Assembly (NCBI GenBank): GCA_964531225.1
Contig: CAZHDB010000001.1
Coordinates: forward strand, 62,001 to 126,000
DNA: 64,000 nt
DNA from: CAZHDB01 sp964531225
Lineage (GTDB): Archaea > Thermoproteota > Thermoprotei_A > Sulfolobales > Desulfurococcaceae
Direction of reading: 5' to 3'
The notes under the pieces were generated by a model. The model saw only the letters and a list, made by a program, of their open reading frames with translations. It was not told the origin of the DNA and did no database searches. Of the stretch, positions 53,195 to 61,801 are shown piece by piece (positions within the stretch are counted from its first letter, which is position 1; each line of letters starts with the position of its first letter). The position numbers and the translations under genes were made by a program.

Positions 53195-54343
53195 TCATTT
53201 AACAAAGGGATCTTTAGAGCTGATTATTACTTCTGCTACTTCTCTCCTCATCATATATTCTGGCGGTATTTGTCCTTCCCTGATCATCTTACGTAATTTT
53301 GTACCACTTATTCGTATACGATACTTGTCTTCATGAGGACAGATTTTCTCGTTAACCATACCCCCGCATTTCCTGCAATAGAATGCCTCTCTTATGAATA
53401 ATGGTATGATGCCTAGATCTGGGAATTCATTAAATATTTCCCATGCCTCGTATGGTCCATAATAGTTTCCTACCCCTGCATGGTCGCGGCCTACTATGAA
53501 GTGTGTACATCCAAAGTTCTTACGTACAATAGCGTGGTGTATAGCCTCTCTTGGACCAGCGTACCTCATGTTCATAAGGAGTCCAGCAAGTACAACAACA
53601 TCCTTTGGATAATAATGTTTTATCAAAGCCTCATAGGCAGCAAAGATCACTTCATCCCTATAATCGCCAGGCTTCTTCCAGCCTATAAGGGGATGTATTA
53701 ATAGGCCATCAGTAAATGTTAGAGCCGCCTTCTGTACATACTCGTGTCCACGGTGAGGTACATTTCTTGTCTGGAAAGCAACAATTGTTCTCCACTTCTT
53801 CTCCATAAATAAGACCCTAGTCTCTATAGGCCATAATATCCTATGTTTCAATGGATGATCGATCTCATTGAGCAAGTCTATAGGTCCACCAATCAATAAC
53901 TCCTTCATCCAATAGGTCTTGGCAACACCCGGATGTCCTTGATCAGTTGTCTTATATACTTGCCTAGCAAATTCCTTCTTATCCCATCCATAGATCTCTT
54001 CTACTCTCATAATAGCTATAGGTATATCATTATAGTATAATGCAAGATCATCTCCTTCCTTAACATCACTAATCTCTATAGGATCAGCATCTAATATTAT
54101 TGGTATAGTCCATGGTATGTCATTGGAAAGCCTCATATCATAGAGTACATGTAGATAGTCTTCCTGTAATAAGAAGCCCTCCAAGGGACTAAATGCTCCA
54201 TGGGCAATATCCATAAGATCAATTACTCTTTCGTAACTAATCTGTATTTTAGGTAACTCCTTAACTTCACTAAGTAAAAATTCTCTTCTCTTCCCAGAAA
54301 CTATACGATTAATTAATTTTCCACCATGAGGTTTAGAAACCAT
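53195..54343 (-). CDS. sat: ATP sulfurylase
   Basis: A ~382-residue sulfate adenylyltransferase. 'AFQTRNVPHRGHEYVQ' near residue 192 carries the QxRN and HxxH motifs, 'GRDHAGVG' near residue 284 the second nucleotide motif, and 'CRKCG...CPHE' near residue 315 a zinc-binding site found in archaeal and thermophile enzymes. It makes APS from ATP and sulfate. ATG 54343 follows AGGTGAGAAAT, whose TGA is the stop of DUF2061, so the two are coupled. APS kinase, which would convert APS to PAPS, is at 56328. Confidence 0.95.
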   Translation of the reverse strand: MVSKPHGGKLINRIVSGKRREFLLSEVKELPKIQISYERVIDLMDIAHGAFSPLEGFLLQEDYLHVLYDMRLSNDIPWTIPIILDADPIEISDVKEGDDLALYYNDIPIAIMRVEEIYGWDKKEFARQVYKTTDQGHPGVAKTYWMKELLIGGPIDLLNEIDHPLKHRILWPIETRVLFMEKKWRTIVAFQTRNVPHRGHEYVQKAALTFTDGLLIHPLIGWKKPGDYRDEVIFAAYEALIKHYYPKDVVVLAGLLMNMRYAGPREAIHHAIVRKNFGCTHFIVGRDHAGVGNYYGPYEAWEIFNEFPDLGIIPLFIREAFYCRKCGGMVNEKICPHEDKYRIRISGTKLRKMIREGQIPPEYMMRREVAEVIISSKDPFVK

Positions 54344-54348
54344 ATTTC

Positions 54349-54576
54349 TCACCTCATATTTTCATGTCTATATCCATGGGGAATAAGGCTCCATAGACGT
54401 TCAAATAGATAATATGCAGGTATTTTTACAAGAAATTCTAGAATACTAAATTTAAAAGCTAATAGAAAATCTCTAGTTAAAATATATGCTATGATTGGAG
54501 TAACAACAAAACTTTGATAAGCACGGTAAGTAATAGCCTTTATAAACGATCTCTTGCTAGTCTCATGAAATCTCAT
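54349..54576 (-). CDS. DUF2061 small membrane protein
   Basis: A 75-residue protein with two hydrophobic segments (around residues 20-36 and 41-56). 'RSFIKAITYRAYQSFVVTPIIAYILT' (split: SFIKAITYRAYQSF) and 'FEFLVKIPAYYLFERLW'-type text match the DUF2061 family, frequently encoded next to sulfate-assimilation genes. It could shuttle or sense sulfate near sat. It ends with the TGA that overlaps the sat ribosome-binding site. The ATG at 54576 follows GGTGTAGATT. Confidence 0.8.
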   Translation of the reverse strand: MRFHETSKRSFIKAITYRAYQSFVVTPIIAYILTRDFLLAFKFSILEFLVKIPAYYLFERLWSLIPHGYRHENMR

Positions 54577-54601
54577 AATCTACACCTTATTCCTAAGACA
54601 A

Positions 54602-54829
54602 TTATATATAGCCTAGCTTCCTTAGCTTCTCAATAATCCTCCTCTTATCCTCTTCAGAAAACGGCTCCTCATACTTCGCTTCTTCATGAGCAGCTACAAC
54701 TTCTCGAAGAACATAAGTGACATATTGTGACACGCTAGTAAAGCCTGTATCCTCTATAAGCCTCTTAATACGATTATAGAGAGTAATAGGTATAGAGACA
54801 GTAGTATATTTTCCTCTACGTTCCTCCAC
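54602..54829 (-). CDS. Ribbon-helix-helix protein with LRKLGYI tail
   Basis: A 75-residue protein. 'TTVSIPITLYNRIKRLIEDTGFTSVSQYVTYVLREVV' (split: TTVSIPITLYNRIKRLI) is a classic RHH; the C-terminal 'EEDKRRIIEKLRKLGYI' matches the tail of the 48480-48701 protein. It lies 25 bases before DUF2061 and may regulate sat transcription. GTG 54829 follows GGGGTTTTAA. Confidence 0.75.
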   Translation of the reverse strand: MEERRGKYTTVSIPITLYNRIKRLIEDTGFTSVSQYVTYVLREVVAAHEEAKYEEPFSEEDKRRIIEKLRKLGYI

Positions 54830-54963
54830 TTAAAACCCCTCAGAGAAATAATTTAATTATATATAATTAATAAATTTTCCTATATTAGTTATAAAATATT
54901 TATTTCCCATCATAGCAAATAATCCTTAAAAAGCAGGATCAACAAGAATGTAACGATCACGAT

Positions 54964-56169
54964 TTAGGACATTTTAGCCAATGATCTAACTTCATTCAGT
55001 ACCTTATTAACATCCCATACTTCAAGTGTTGTTTCAGGGACTATTGTTTGATCGGGTACTATGAGGATTTTCCTTGCTTCGGGGAATCTCATTAGCTTCT
55101 CTTCAATTTTCATAATCTCTGCTCTCGTTAACTTGTTTTTCCACTTTACCTCAGCAACTACCTTTACTCTTTTAAACTCTATCAAGGTAACATCTATATC
55201 GGGATCAAAGATCTTGACAGGTTTGAGACCCATTAACTCAGCTAATAAGTGTTCAAAGAATCTCTCAATAAGGATTGGTATATAGTTTCTTATGATCCTC
55301 TCTAGATAATCCCATGTAAGCTGTAAATCGAAGAACCCATATCTGGAGTCTAGGTAGTAGATGATCTCCGTTAGAGGTGATACATGTCTATAAATACTCC
55401 TCCTTCTCTTGCCCCATACCTCTATTTTCTCTAATAACCCTACTTTTATCATGGTATCTATATATTTAGTTATATGTGAAGTACTAGCATTGGGAATTAA
55501 ATTCCTAGAATATAGATACGATGCTATTTCCGTCAACCTATTTTTACCAGCTGCAATAGCTTCAAGTATTGCATTATATCTCCGTGTATATACTTGATCC
55601 TCTTCATCAAGGATCTCTCCAACAAGAGATCTTGCAAACTCTCTGCCAGATAAAATAATATCTTTCAATGTCTTTCCAATAAGGACTGGTTCCTGATAAA
55701 ATACTAGATGCTCGACCAAATTCTTATTATCTATGCTCCACTCATGGTTTAATAACTCTATAGGGGAAATTAACCCAACTCTTCTAATTGAGAATAAGCC
55801 TTTAAGTGGTGCCTCCGGCCCTTCTACAAACTTTTTATAGTAATGCAATGTGGATGTTATGAGTACAAGGTTTTCACTACATACACCTGCCTGGAGTGCA
55901 TCGAATAGTCTTGGCTCTGCACGATGGAATTCATCAAGGATGATATTGTCTTGAGCCCTACATATTCTGAGGAAAAACTTTGTGTCAAACTCTTGGTCCT
56001 CAAATGGATCGTATATGGTGCCTCCTTTTCTAACAATAAAGTATAGATAGTTTGGTAGAATATGTCTTGTATAAAATGTTTTTCCAGTTTTTCTCCTACC
56101 GTATAACATTCTTCTTCCGTTTTGGAGAAGGAATCCTTTTAGCCAAGGACGCTCTACTATGATACTCAT
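54964..56169 (-). CDS. Archaeal AAA ATPase with DUF234-like C-terminus
   Basis: A 401-residue member of the archaeal P-loop ATPase family. 'MLYGRRKTGKTFYTR' near residue 22 is Walker A, 'NIILDEFHRAEPRLFD' near residue 75 is Walker B, and a winged-helix segment ('ASTSHITKYIDTMIKVGLL') near residue 230 precedes a nuclease-like 'VKVVAEVKWKNKLTRAEIMKI' (split: VVAEVKWKNKLTRAE) C-terminal domain (DUF234). The function is not known; some relatives are mobile-element linked. Three direct TATGATAC repeats cover its start. Confidence 0.8.
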   Translation of the reverse strand: MSIIVERPWLKGFLLQNGRRMLYGRRKTGKTFYTRHILPNYLYFIVRKGGTIYDPFEDQEFDTKFFLRICRAQDNIILDEFHRAEPRLFDALQAGVCSENLVLITSTLHYYKKFVEGPEAPLKGLFSIRRVGLISPIELLNHEWSIDNKNLVEHLVFYQEPVLIGKTLKDIILSGREFARSLVGEILDEEDQVYTRRYNAILEAIAAGKNRLTEIASYLYSRNLIPNASTSHITKYIDTMIKVGLLEKIEVWGKRRRSIYRHVSPLTEIIYYLDSRYGFFDLQLTWDYLERIIRNYIPILIERFFEHLLAELMGLKPVKIFDPDIDVTLIEFKRVKVVAEVKWKNKLTRAEIMKIEEKLMRFPEARKILIVPDQTIVPETTLEVWDVNKVLNEVRSLAKMS

Positions 56170-56193
56170 AGTATGATACCTCTATTATGATAC
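56158..56193. repeat. Three TATGATAC direct repeats, 14-bp period
   Basis: Perfect TATGATAC copies occur at 56158-56165, 56172-56179 and 56186-56193, exactly 14 bp apart; a degraded fourth (TATGCTAT) falls at the next step, 56200-56207. They cover the start codon (56167-56169) and upstream leader of the AAA ATPase gene, so a repressor or the ATPase itself could bind there. Confidence 0.75.
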
Positions 56194-56327
56194 TATTAGT
56201 ATGCTATTTTTTATGTTTATCTGTGTTGTTTTTAACCTCAAATGTCATGGCACTTTAAGGTAGCTTTTATTAGTAAGTTGAAGAGTTATCCTAACTGTGA
56301 ATTCAAGTAAATGGAGGATTGATTGGT

Positions 56328-56873
56328 TTGAAATGCCTCGATAAAGGATTTGTTGTATGGTTTACTGGTTTACCGGGTAGTGGTAAGACTACATTAGCTA
56401 GAGGTGTTGCTGAGAAGCTTAGGGAGAAAGGTTTTCGTGTAGAAGTTATTGATGGTGACTGGGCTAGGAAAACAATAAGCATAGGTGCTGGTTTTACTAG
56501 AGAAGAAAGAAGAGTACATCTACATAGAATTGCATGGGTTGCACGCTTACTAGCAAGGAATGGAGTTATTGTACTATGTAGTTTTGTATCACCATATCGC
56601 GATGTAAGAAAAATGGTTAAAGAAATCATTGAAGAAGAAGTCCCATTTGTAGAAGTCTATGTACAATGTCCACTAGAAGAATGTATAAGACGTGATCCCA
56701 AGGGACTATATAAGAAAGCATTACGTGGCGAAATAAAACATTTCACCGGTATAAGTGATCCTTATGAGCCACCTGAAAATCCGGATATTATTGTAGATAC
56801 TGTAAATCACACGGTTGATGAGAATATAAATAAAATAATGGATTTCTTAATGGATAAATTCGAACTTAATTAA
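56328..56873 (+). CDS. cysC: Adenylylsulfate (APS) kinase
   Basis: A ~181-residue CysC. Walker A 'TGLPGSGKTTLARGVA' near residue 12, 'VIDGDWARKTIS' near residue 38, 'ERRVHLHRIAWVARLL', and the C-terminal 'LYKKALRGEIKHFTGISDPYEPP' (split: IKHFTGISDPYEPP) with the APS-binding lysine and phosphate-binding loop. It makes PAPS from APS. TTG 56328 is preferred because GGAGG (56313-56317) lies 10 bases before it; TTG 56319 is only one base after that site. Confidence 0.95.
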   Translation: MKCLDKGFVVWFTGLPGSGKTTLARGVAEKLREKGFRVEVIDGDWARKTISIGAGFTREERRVHLHRIAWVARLLARNGVIVLCSFVSPYRDVRKMVKEIIEEEVPFVEVYVQCPLEECIRRDPKGLYKKALRGEIKHFTGISDPYEPPENPDIIVDTVNHTVDENINKIMDFLMDKFELN

Positions 56874-56958
56874 TATAATTGCATATCAATTATTTATGAA
56901 GATGTAAAAAGTATTAAATACTAATATATTATAATATCTTGGTAGGAGGTGTTATTTA

Positions 56959-57872
56959 TTGTCTAATGTTAGAATGGTTACATTAGCAGCTGTAATGATT
57001 CTACTAATAATCGGTGTATTGACGAGCTTAAATACATCAACAGTTTATAGCCAAGCACCTCCCATACTATTTGAAGACTTTGAGACAGGAGCCCCTGGAT
57101 GGACGTTTACTCCTCCTGTAGATGGTGTTCAATGGCAGGTAGTATGTGATCCAGAGACGATATACGTATTATCACCTGATATAGATCCCAATCTTATTAC
57201 AGTACCCGATAGTCCGGCTCATCTACCCATGCCTATAGAGGTAGCTGTGTTGCATGGTTCGGGCATCTAGATACAGGTACATACATTGGTGATAGTTGGA
57301 CAACAGTACCGCAAGAGGAGGGCGGTATGTCGGGTGTTTATGTAATATACGGTTCATTGACTTCACCGAGTTTCTCCCCAACTCCCAAGGGATCGCACTT
57401 AGTCTTTGCTTCTTGGTGGGAAATAGAATCAGCGGATCCTAATTATTATGATCTAATGGTAGTCGAAGCATACGTTAATGGTAGCTGGATTGAGATAGCT
57501 AGATTAAACCCGACAACAGCCCCTACATGGGGTAGTCCAGACCTACATTATGCATCTGGATATAGTGGATTAGGTGAACCAGCTGTTAGTAGCGATCCAT
57601 TTGAGCCTCCTAAATGGGTTATCTATGATATAGAATTACCGAATGGAACTACACAGATAAGGTTTACCTTTGATACAGTAGACAATGCCTATAATGGCTT
57701 TAGAGGGTGGATCATAGACAGCGTGAAAATAACTGGCCCTGCAACAGTAGGCGGTAGCTTATTACCATCGGGAGGCATTATTAATCTAAATACCGCTTTA
57801 ATCGTAGTATCTTCAATAATCATGATTACTTTCACAGTCAGTATATTGAGAAGAAAGAGTAGAGCAAAATAA
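56959..57872 (+). pseudogene. Exported anchored surface protein with one frameshift
   Basis: The TTG at 56959 follows GGAGGTGTTATTTA. Segment 1 (56959 to ~57240) has a signal peptide (hydrophobic to residue ~22) and 'FEDFETGAPGWTFTPP', a jellyroll/MAM-like start. A second-frame reading joins it as 'AWFGHLDTGTYIGDSW' and then 'GGMSGVYVIYGSLTS' and continues to 57872, where a membrane helix near the end ('ALIVVSSIIMITFTVSI') and 'LRRKSRAK' follow. The shift lies near 57235-57245. The whole is a ~300-residue cell-surface lectin-like protein; sequencing error or decay cannot be separated. Confidence 0.7.
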
Positions 57873-58022
57873 TTTTTCAATGCAATTATATGGAAACCTG
57901 AAATATGTAGTTAATAACAGGATTTATTGTATTATTATTTTAATTTATATCCTAGAGAAATATACTAATAACTTGGTATAAATATTAACATGGTTAGCAA
58001 TATCTCAGATAGGTGTTTTATA

Positions 58023-59369
58023 GTGAGAAAAGCAATTGTCATAGGACTTGATTGTGCTCCTCCGCGGCTACTCTATGACGAATTTAAAAATGAATTGGAT
58101 ATTCTTGGAGAACTAGTTGGTCAAGGCACTAGGTATATTCTTAGATCAAGTCATCCACCAATAACTATTCCCGCCTGGGCCGTTATGGCAACAGGTAAGA
58201 CCCCTGGAGAGCTTGGTTTATATGGTTTTAGACATAGGAAGCCGGGTAGTTATGGAGACATTTATATCGCAAATTCAAGGTCTATAAAAGAACCACCTAT
58301 ATGGGTTGATCTAGCTAGACAAGGGTACTGGAATATTGTTGTAGGTGTGCCACCTAGTTATCCTCCCAAGCCTATTCGAGGCTACCTTATAAGTGACTTC
58401 ATAACACCTGATCATACTAAACAGTATACATGGCCAATTAGCTTGAAAAACGAAATCGAGAAACTCTATGGCTCATATATATTTGATGTATTATATCGTA
58501 GTGAGGAAAAGGATCGAATTATTAAGGAATTATGGGAAATGACTATACAGCATTTCAACGTACTTAATTATCTTATTAAAAATAAGAAATGGGACTTCAT
58601 ATGGTTTGTAGAAATAGGAGTTGATAGGGTACATCATGCGTTTTGGAAATACTGGGATAAAGAGCATCCAAAATATGAGTCCGGCAATAAATATGAACAC
58701 GTAATACCAGAATATTATAAATTGATCGATAAACTCATAGGTGATCTATTGAGAAATGTGCCAAAGGACACACTAATTTTTATAGCATCAGATCATGGTG
58801 CAAAAGCTATGAAAGGCGCATTTGCTATAAATCAATGGCTCGAAGAAAATGGATATCTAAGGTTTAAGAAAAAACCAGAAAAGCCTTGTACTGATCTAGA
58901 TCCTGGGCTAGTTGATTGGGAACATACAAAGGCATGGGGTTGGGGAGGCTATTATTCGAGAATATTCATTAACATTAAAGGTAGGGAGCCTAAAGGAATT
59001 GTTCCCCGTGAAAAAGTACCAGATCTAATAATGGAGCTTAAGAATGAATTAAGGAAAATCAATGGACCTAATGGCAAGCCTTGGAAAAACCTGGTATATA
59101 CACCAGATGAACTCTATCCAGTTGTTAAAGGAGATGCGCCTGACATATTTCTATACATTGATGACCTTAACTGGAGAGCTGCAGGTACCGTTGGATGGGA
59201 CTCACCATATCTTGAGGAAAACGATAAAGGACCTGATGAAGCGGTCCATGACTGGTATGGAGTATTTACCATATATGATCCTGAAGGAACAATAGAGTCA
59301 AGGGATAGAGGAGTTATTGATATTGTTAATGTTAAGGAACTCATGCTTAAGATGATTATAAAGCAATAG
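58023..59369 (+). CDS. Type I phosphodiesterase/nucleotide pyrophosphatase E
   Basis: A ~448-residue enzyme. 'AIVIGLDCAPPRLLYDE' is the first metal site; 'PPITIPAWAVMATGKTPGELGLYGF' (split: ITIPAWAVMATGKTP) near residue 47 has the Thr nucleophile; 'LIFIASDHGAKAMKGAFAIN' (split: IASDHGAKAMKG) and 'EAVHDWYGVFTIYDPEG' (split: EAVHDWYGVFTIYD) complete the site. Same superfamily as A-D but a different subgroup. GTG 58023 follows AGGTGTTTTATA; ATG 57990 is longer without one. Confidence 0.85.
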   Translation: MRKAIVIGLDCAPPRLLYDEFKNELDILGELVGQGTRYILRSSHPPITIPAWAVMATGKTPGELGLYGFRHRKPGSYGDIYIANSRSIKEPPIWVDLARQGYWNIVVGVPPSYPPKPIRGYLISDFITPDHTKQYTWPISLKNEIEKLYGSYIFDVLYRSEEKDRIIKELWEMTIQHFNVLNYLIKNKKWDFIWFVEIGVDRVHHAFWKYWDKEHPKYESGNKYEHVIPEYYKLIDKLIGDLLRNVPKDTLIFIASDHGAKAMKGAFAINQWLEENGYLRFKKKPEKPCTDLDPGLVDWEHTKAWGWGGYYSRIFINIKGREPKGIVPREKVPDLIMELKNELRKINGPNGKPWKNLVYTPDELYPVVKGDAPDIFLYIDDLNWRAAGTVGWDSPYLEENDKGPDEAVHDWYGVFTIYDPEGTIESRDRGVIDIVNVKELMLKMIIKQ

Positions 59370-59435
59370 TTCAAAATTTGAGGTAGTAATAACATATTAA
59401 TACTGTAGTAACATATTAATATGTGGTGTATATAA

Positions 59436-59660
59436 ATGTCTACTATAACAGTCAGGATAGATCCCAAAATAAAAAAACTTATGAAAAAATACAGTTATAT
59501 TAATTGGAGTGAAGTAGTCCGGAAAGCAATAATAGATAAACTTACGGAAGAAAAGAAAAAGAATATTCTAGAAGCCTTTTTAATAAACGAAGAACTAAGA
59601 AGACAGGCTCCTCAAGGTTGGGATTCAACCGAGGTAATTAAAAAATGGAGAAGAAGATAG
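59436..59660 (+). CDS. vapB: VapB-type ribbon-helix-helix antitoxin
   Basis: A 74-residue RHH antitoxin: 'STITVRIDPKIKKLMKKYS' with 'NWSEVVRKAIIDKL' forms the DNA-binding part and a basic C-terminus the VapC-binding part. It overlaps the downstream vapC by 16 bases. The ATG at 59436 follows GGTGTATATAA. Confidence 0.85.
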   Translation: MSTITVRIDPKIKKLMKKYSYINWSEVVRKAIIDKLTEEKKKNILEAFLINEELRRQAPQGWDSTEVIKKWRRR

Positions 59661-60061
59661 TTGTCGATGCAAGTGTTATAGCAAAGTGGTATTTAATAGA
59701 GGAATATAGCAATAATGCAATTAAGTTAAGAAATGACTACGTAAGAGGATTAATTCAGATATTAGTTCCCTCATTATTAGAATATGAAGTACTTAATGCC
59801 TTAAGATATAGCGGAGTATATAATTCTGATGAATTAAAGAAAATAGGGACATCAATTAATAAATATGGCTTCATGACATATGATTTAGATAATGATATTA
59901 AAGATCTTGCAATAGAATTAGCTTTTAGAGAAAATATTACGATTTACGATGCATCATATATAGCATTAGCCATTAAATTTAATATACCACTTTATACAGC
60001 TGATCAAGAGCTCGTATCTAAGTTTCCTAGCATTGCCTACCATATAAAAGACTATGGGTAG
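59645..60061 (+). CDS. vapC: VapC-type PIN-domain toxin
   Basis: A 138-residue PIN toxin. 'KIVVDASVIAKWYLIEE' near residue 4 gives the first Asp, 'LLEYEVLNALRY' near residue 43 a second acid, 'ITIYDASYIALAI' near residue 95 the third and 'PLYTADQELV' near residue 115 the fourth. A typical VapBC module at the end of the surface-glycan locus. It is unrelated in antitoxin type to the pair at 41074-41740. Confidence 0.88.
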   Translation: MEKKIVVDASVIAKWYLIEEYSNNAIKLRNDYVRGLIQILVPSLLEYEVLNALRYSGVYNSDELKKIGTSINKYGFMTYDLDNDIKDLAIELAFRENITIYDASYIALAIKFNIPLYTADQELVSKFPSIAYHIKDYG

Positions 60062-60177
60062 CTAATGTCTATTATAATTTAATATTTATTAAGTATTTTA
60101 TATTCGATGGGTATTTTTAGCCTAAGTATATAAGAGTATTTATTGGGTTATAGACCGCCTTTTTGGGATAAAGCATT

Positions 60178-61800
60178 ATGGCACATAGATTAAGCGTAAT
60201 TTTAGGTAGAATCGCAGAGGCCATAATTATATTATCGATCACATTATTCCTTATAGTAACAGTTGCTGATATTCCATGGAATATCCGGCCCATTATATTT
60301 TCTTCAGTGATAGTGTTTACTATATATCTTCAGATTGTTTGCAATAGGCTTTGGCCTAGATTAATGCTTCCTTTAAGTTATTTTAGTTTAGGCCTAATAA
60401 TATCCCGTATGATCATTGGAGCTGTTCCATGGAGCTTCTATTTTTATATCGTGCTCTTATATCTAGTAGCATCTTTTATGATATATCATTGCATATATCG
60501 TATTATAGCCGTTTTCTTAAGTGATCGTAGGGGATTATTTAAAGATTTGCTTGAATACATGAATATAGATATGATTGTATTTTTAATAATACTAACATCA
60601 TTGTCTATCTGGCTTTATACCTTTAAAACTATCCAGGGATGGGCAGCAATATTTATCGTTCTAGTAGGATGGTTTGCCTGGATATTTACGAGCAGGTATT
60701 TGAATAGACAGGTCCATAGGATCCTATTGACAGGCCAAGCAACTAGATGGGGTTTTGCTCATCCGGTTGAGCCTGAGGCTGAAAAAACTTTATTGGCCAT
60801 AGCTAGTTTAGTTGTGCTAACAAGCCTTATGATACCATTATTATTTGCTTATACAAGCCCAATCTTATTAAAAAGAGGTTTTATACCATTAACTATTCTC
60901 GGGATAGTTGAGGCAATAACATGTCTTCTTTATCTTGCTGCATACATATTCATAGTCCATGGAGCATTTGTTGAGGAATTAACTAAAACTAATAATGAAC
61001 TAGTATTTGTTGAAAACTATAGGGTTTTTAAGGGATGGAGAGACATATCATGGTTTCTTAATAGATCCGTGGGATATTATTATAGGTTAAAATATCTATC
61101 AGCTCTTTATATGCTATTCCAGGGTCTCGAGATTTTCTCTAGAAGGACCAATAAGAGGGAATTATATTATGGCGGGATAAGCGATCTACTTTGCCAAGGA
61201 TATAATTACGTTGTCGAAAAGAACTTAATTAAATTCGTTGATGAAAGATCTATTATGGAAACAATAGAGTCCTTTAAGGAACAGAATCTATGGGTTATTG
61301 AGGCGAATACGTTTCCTATTGAAAAAAGATCTGAAGAAATTAAAGAGGTATATAGAAGAATATTTTCTAGTTTAGTCAATCTTTATGCTAAATTGAAAGA
61401 TAATCCTGAAGAAGCATATAGGGAAAAGGAAAGATTAATTGATACTGTAATACGTAGATTAGAAAATTTCAAAAATACTCGTTTAATAGATCGGTTGGAG
61501 AGGACTGGAATAGATAATGTAATTAATACATTAGAAAGACTGAAGAAAAAAGAAAAGATTAGGCAAGAGGATCTTGAGGGAGATCTGTTGGTAAGAAAAC
61601 CATTAACGATCAATGTCGTTAGAGCATATCTTGTACATGGTCAACTAGTTAAAAACGCCATAGTATATAATGGTAGCCGCGATGAATTCGATAAATTAAT
61701 GTCAAAACCATCTATATTATATGGCCTATATACACTCATTTTATCATATCTAGTTAGTAAATATCCAGATATAATACATGGTCCCGAGAGGGCTAAATAA
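60178..61800 (+). CDS. Polytopic membrane protein with cytosolic tail, unknown
   Basis: A 540-residue protein. About seven to nine membrane segments fall in residues 10-275, and residues ~275-540 form a charged, helical cytosolic domain. No transport motif or catalytic residues are recognised. It is immediately followed by the HD-domain phosphohydrolase gene (1-base gap using ATG 61802), so the two are probably cotranslated and may cooperate. The ATG at 60178 lies after a 116-base gap. Confidence 0.7.
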   Translation: MAHRLSVILGRIAEAIIILSITLFLIVTVADIPWNIRPIIFSSVIVFTIYLQIVCNRLWPRLMLPLSYFSLGLIISRMIIGAVPWSFYFYIVLLYLVASFMIYHCIYRIIAVFLSDRRGLFKDLLEYMNIDMIVFLIILTSLSIWLYTFKTIQGWAAIFIVLVGWFAWIFTSRYLNRQVHRILLTGQATRWGFAHPVEPEAEKTLLAIASLVVLTSLMIPLLFAYTSPILLKRGFIPLTILGIVEAITCLLYLAAYIFIVHGAFVEELTKTNNELVFVENYRVFKGWRDISWFLNRSVGYYYRLKYLSALYMLFQGLEIFSRRTNKRELYYGGISDLLCQGYNYVVEKNLIKFVDERSIMETIESFKEQNLWVIEANTFPIEKRSEEIKEVYRRIFSSLVNLYAKLKDNPEEAYREKERLIDTVIRRLENFKNTRLIDRLERTGIDNVINTLERLKKKEKIRQEDLEGDLLVRKPLTINVVRAYLVHGQLVKNAIVYNGSRDEFDKLMSKPSILYGLYTLILSYLVSKYPDIIHGPERAK

Positions 61801-61801
61801 G

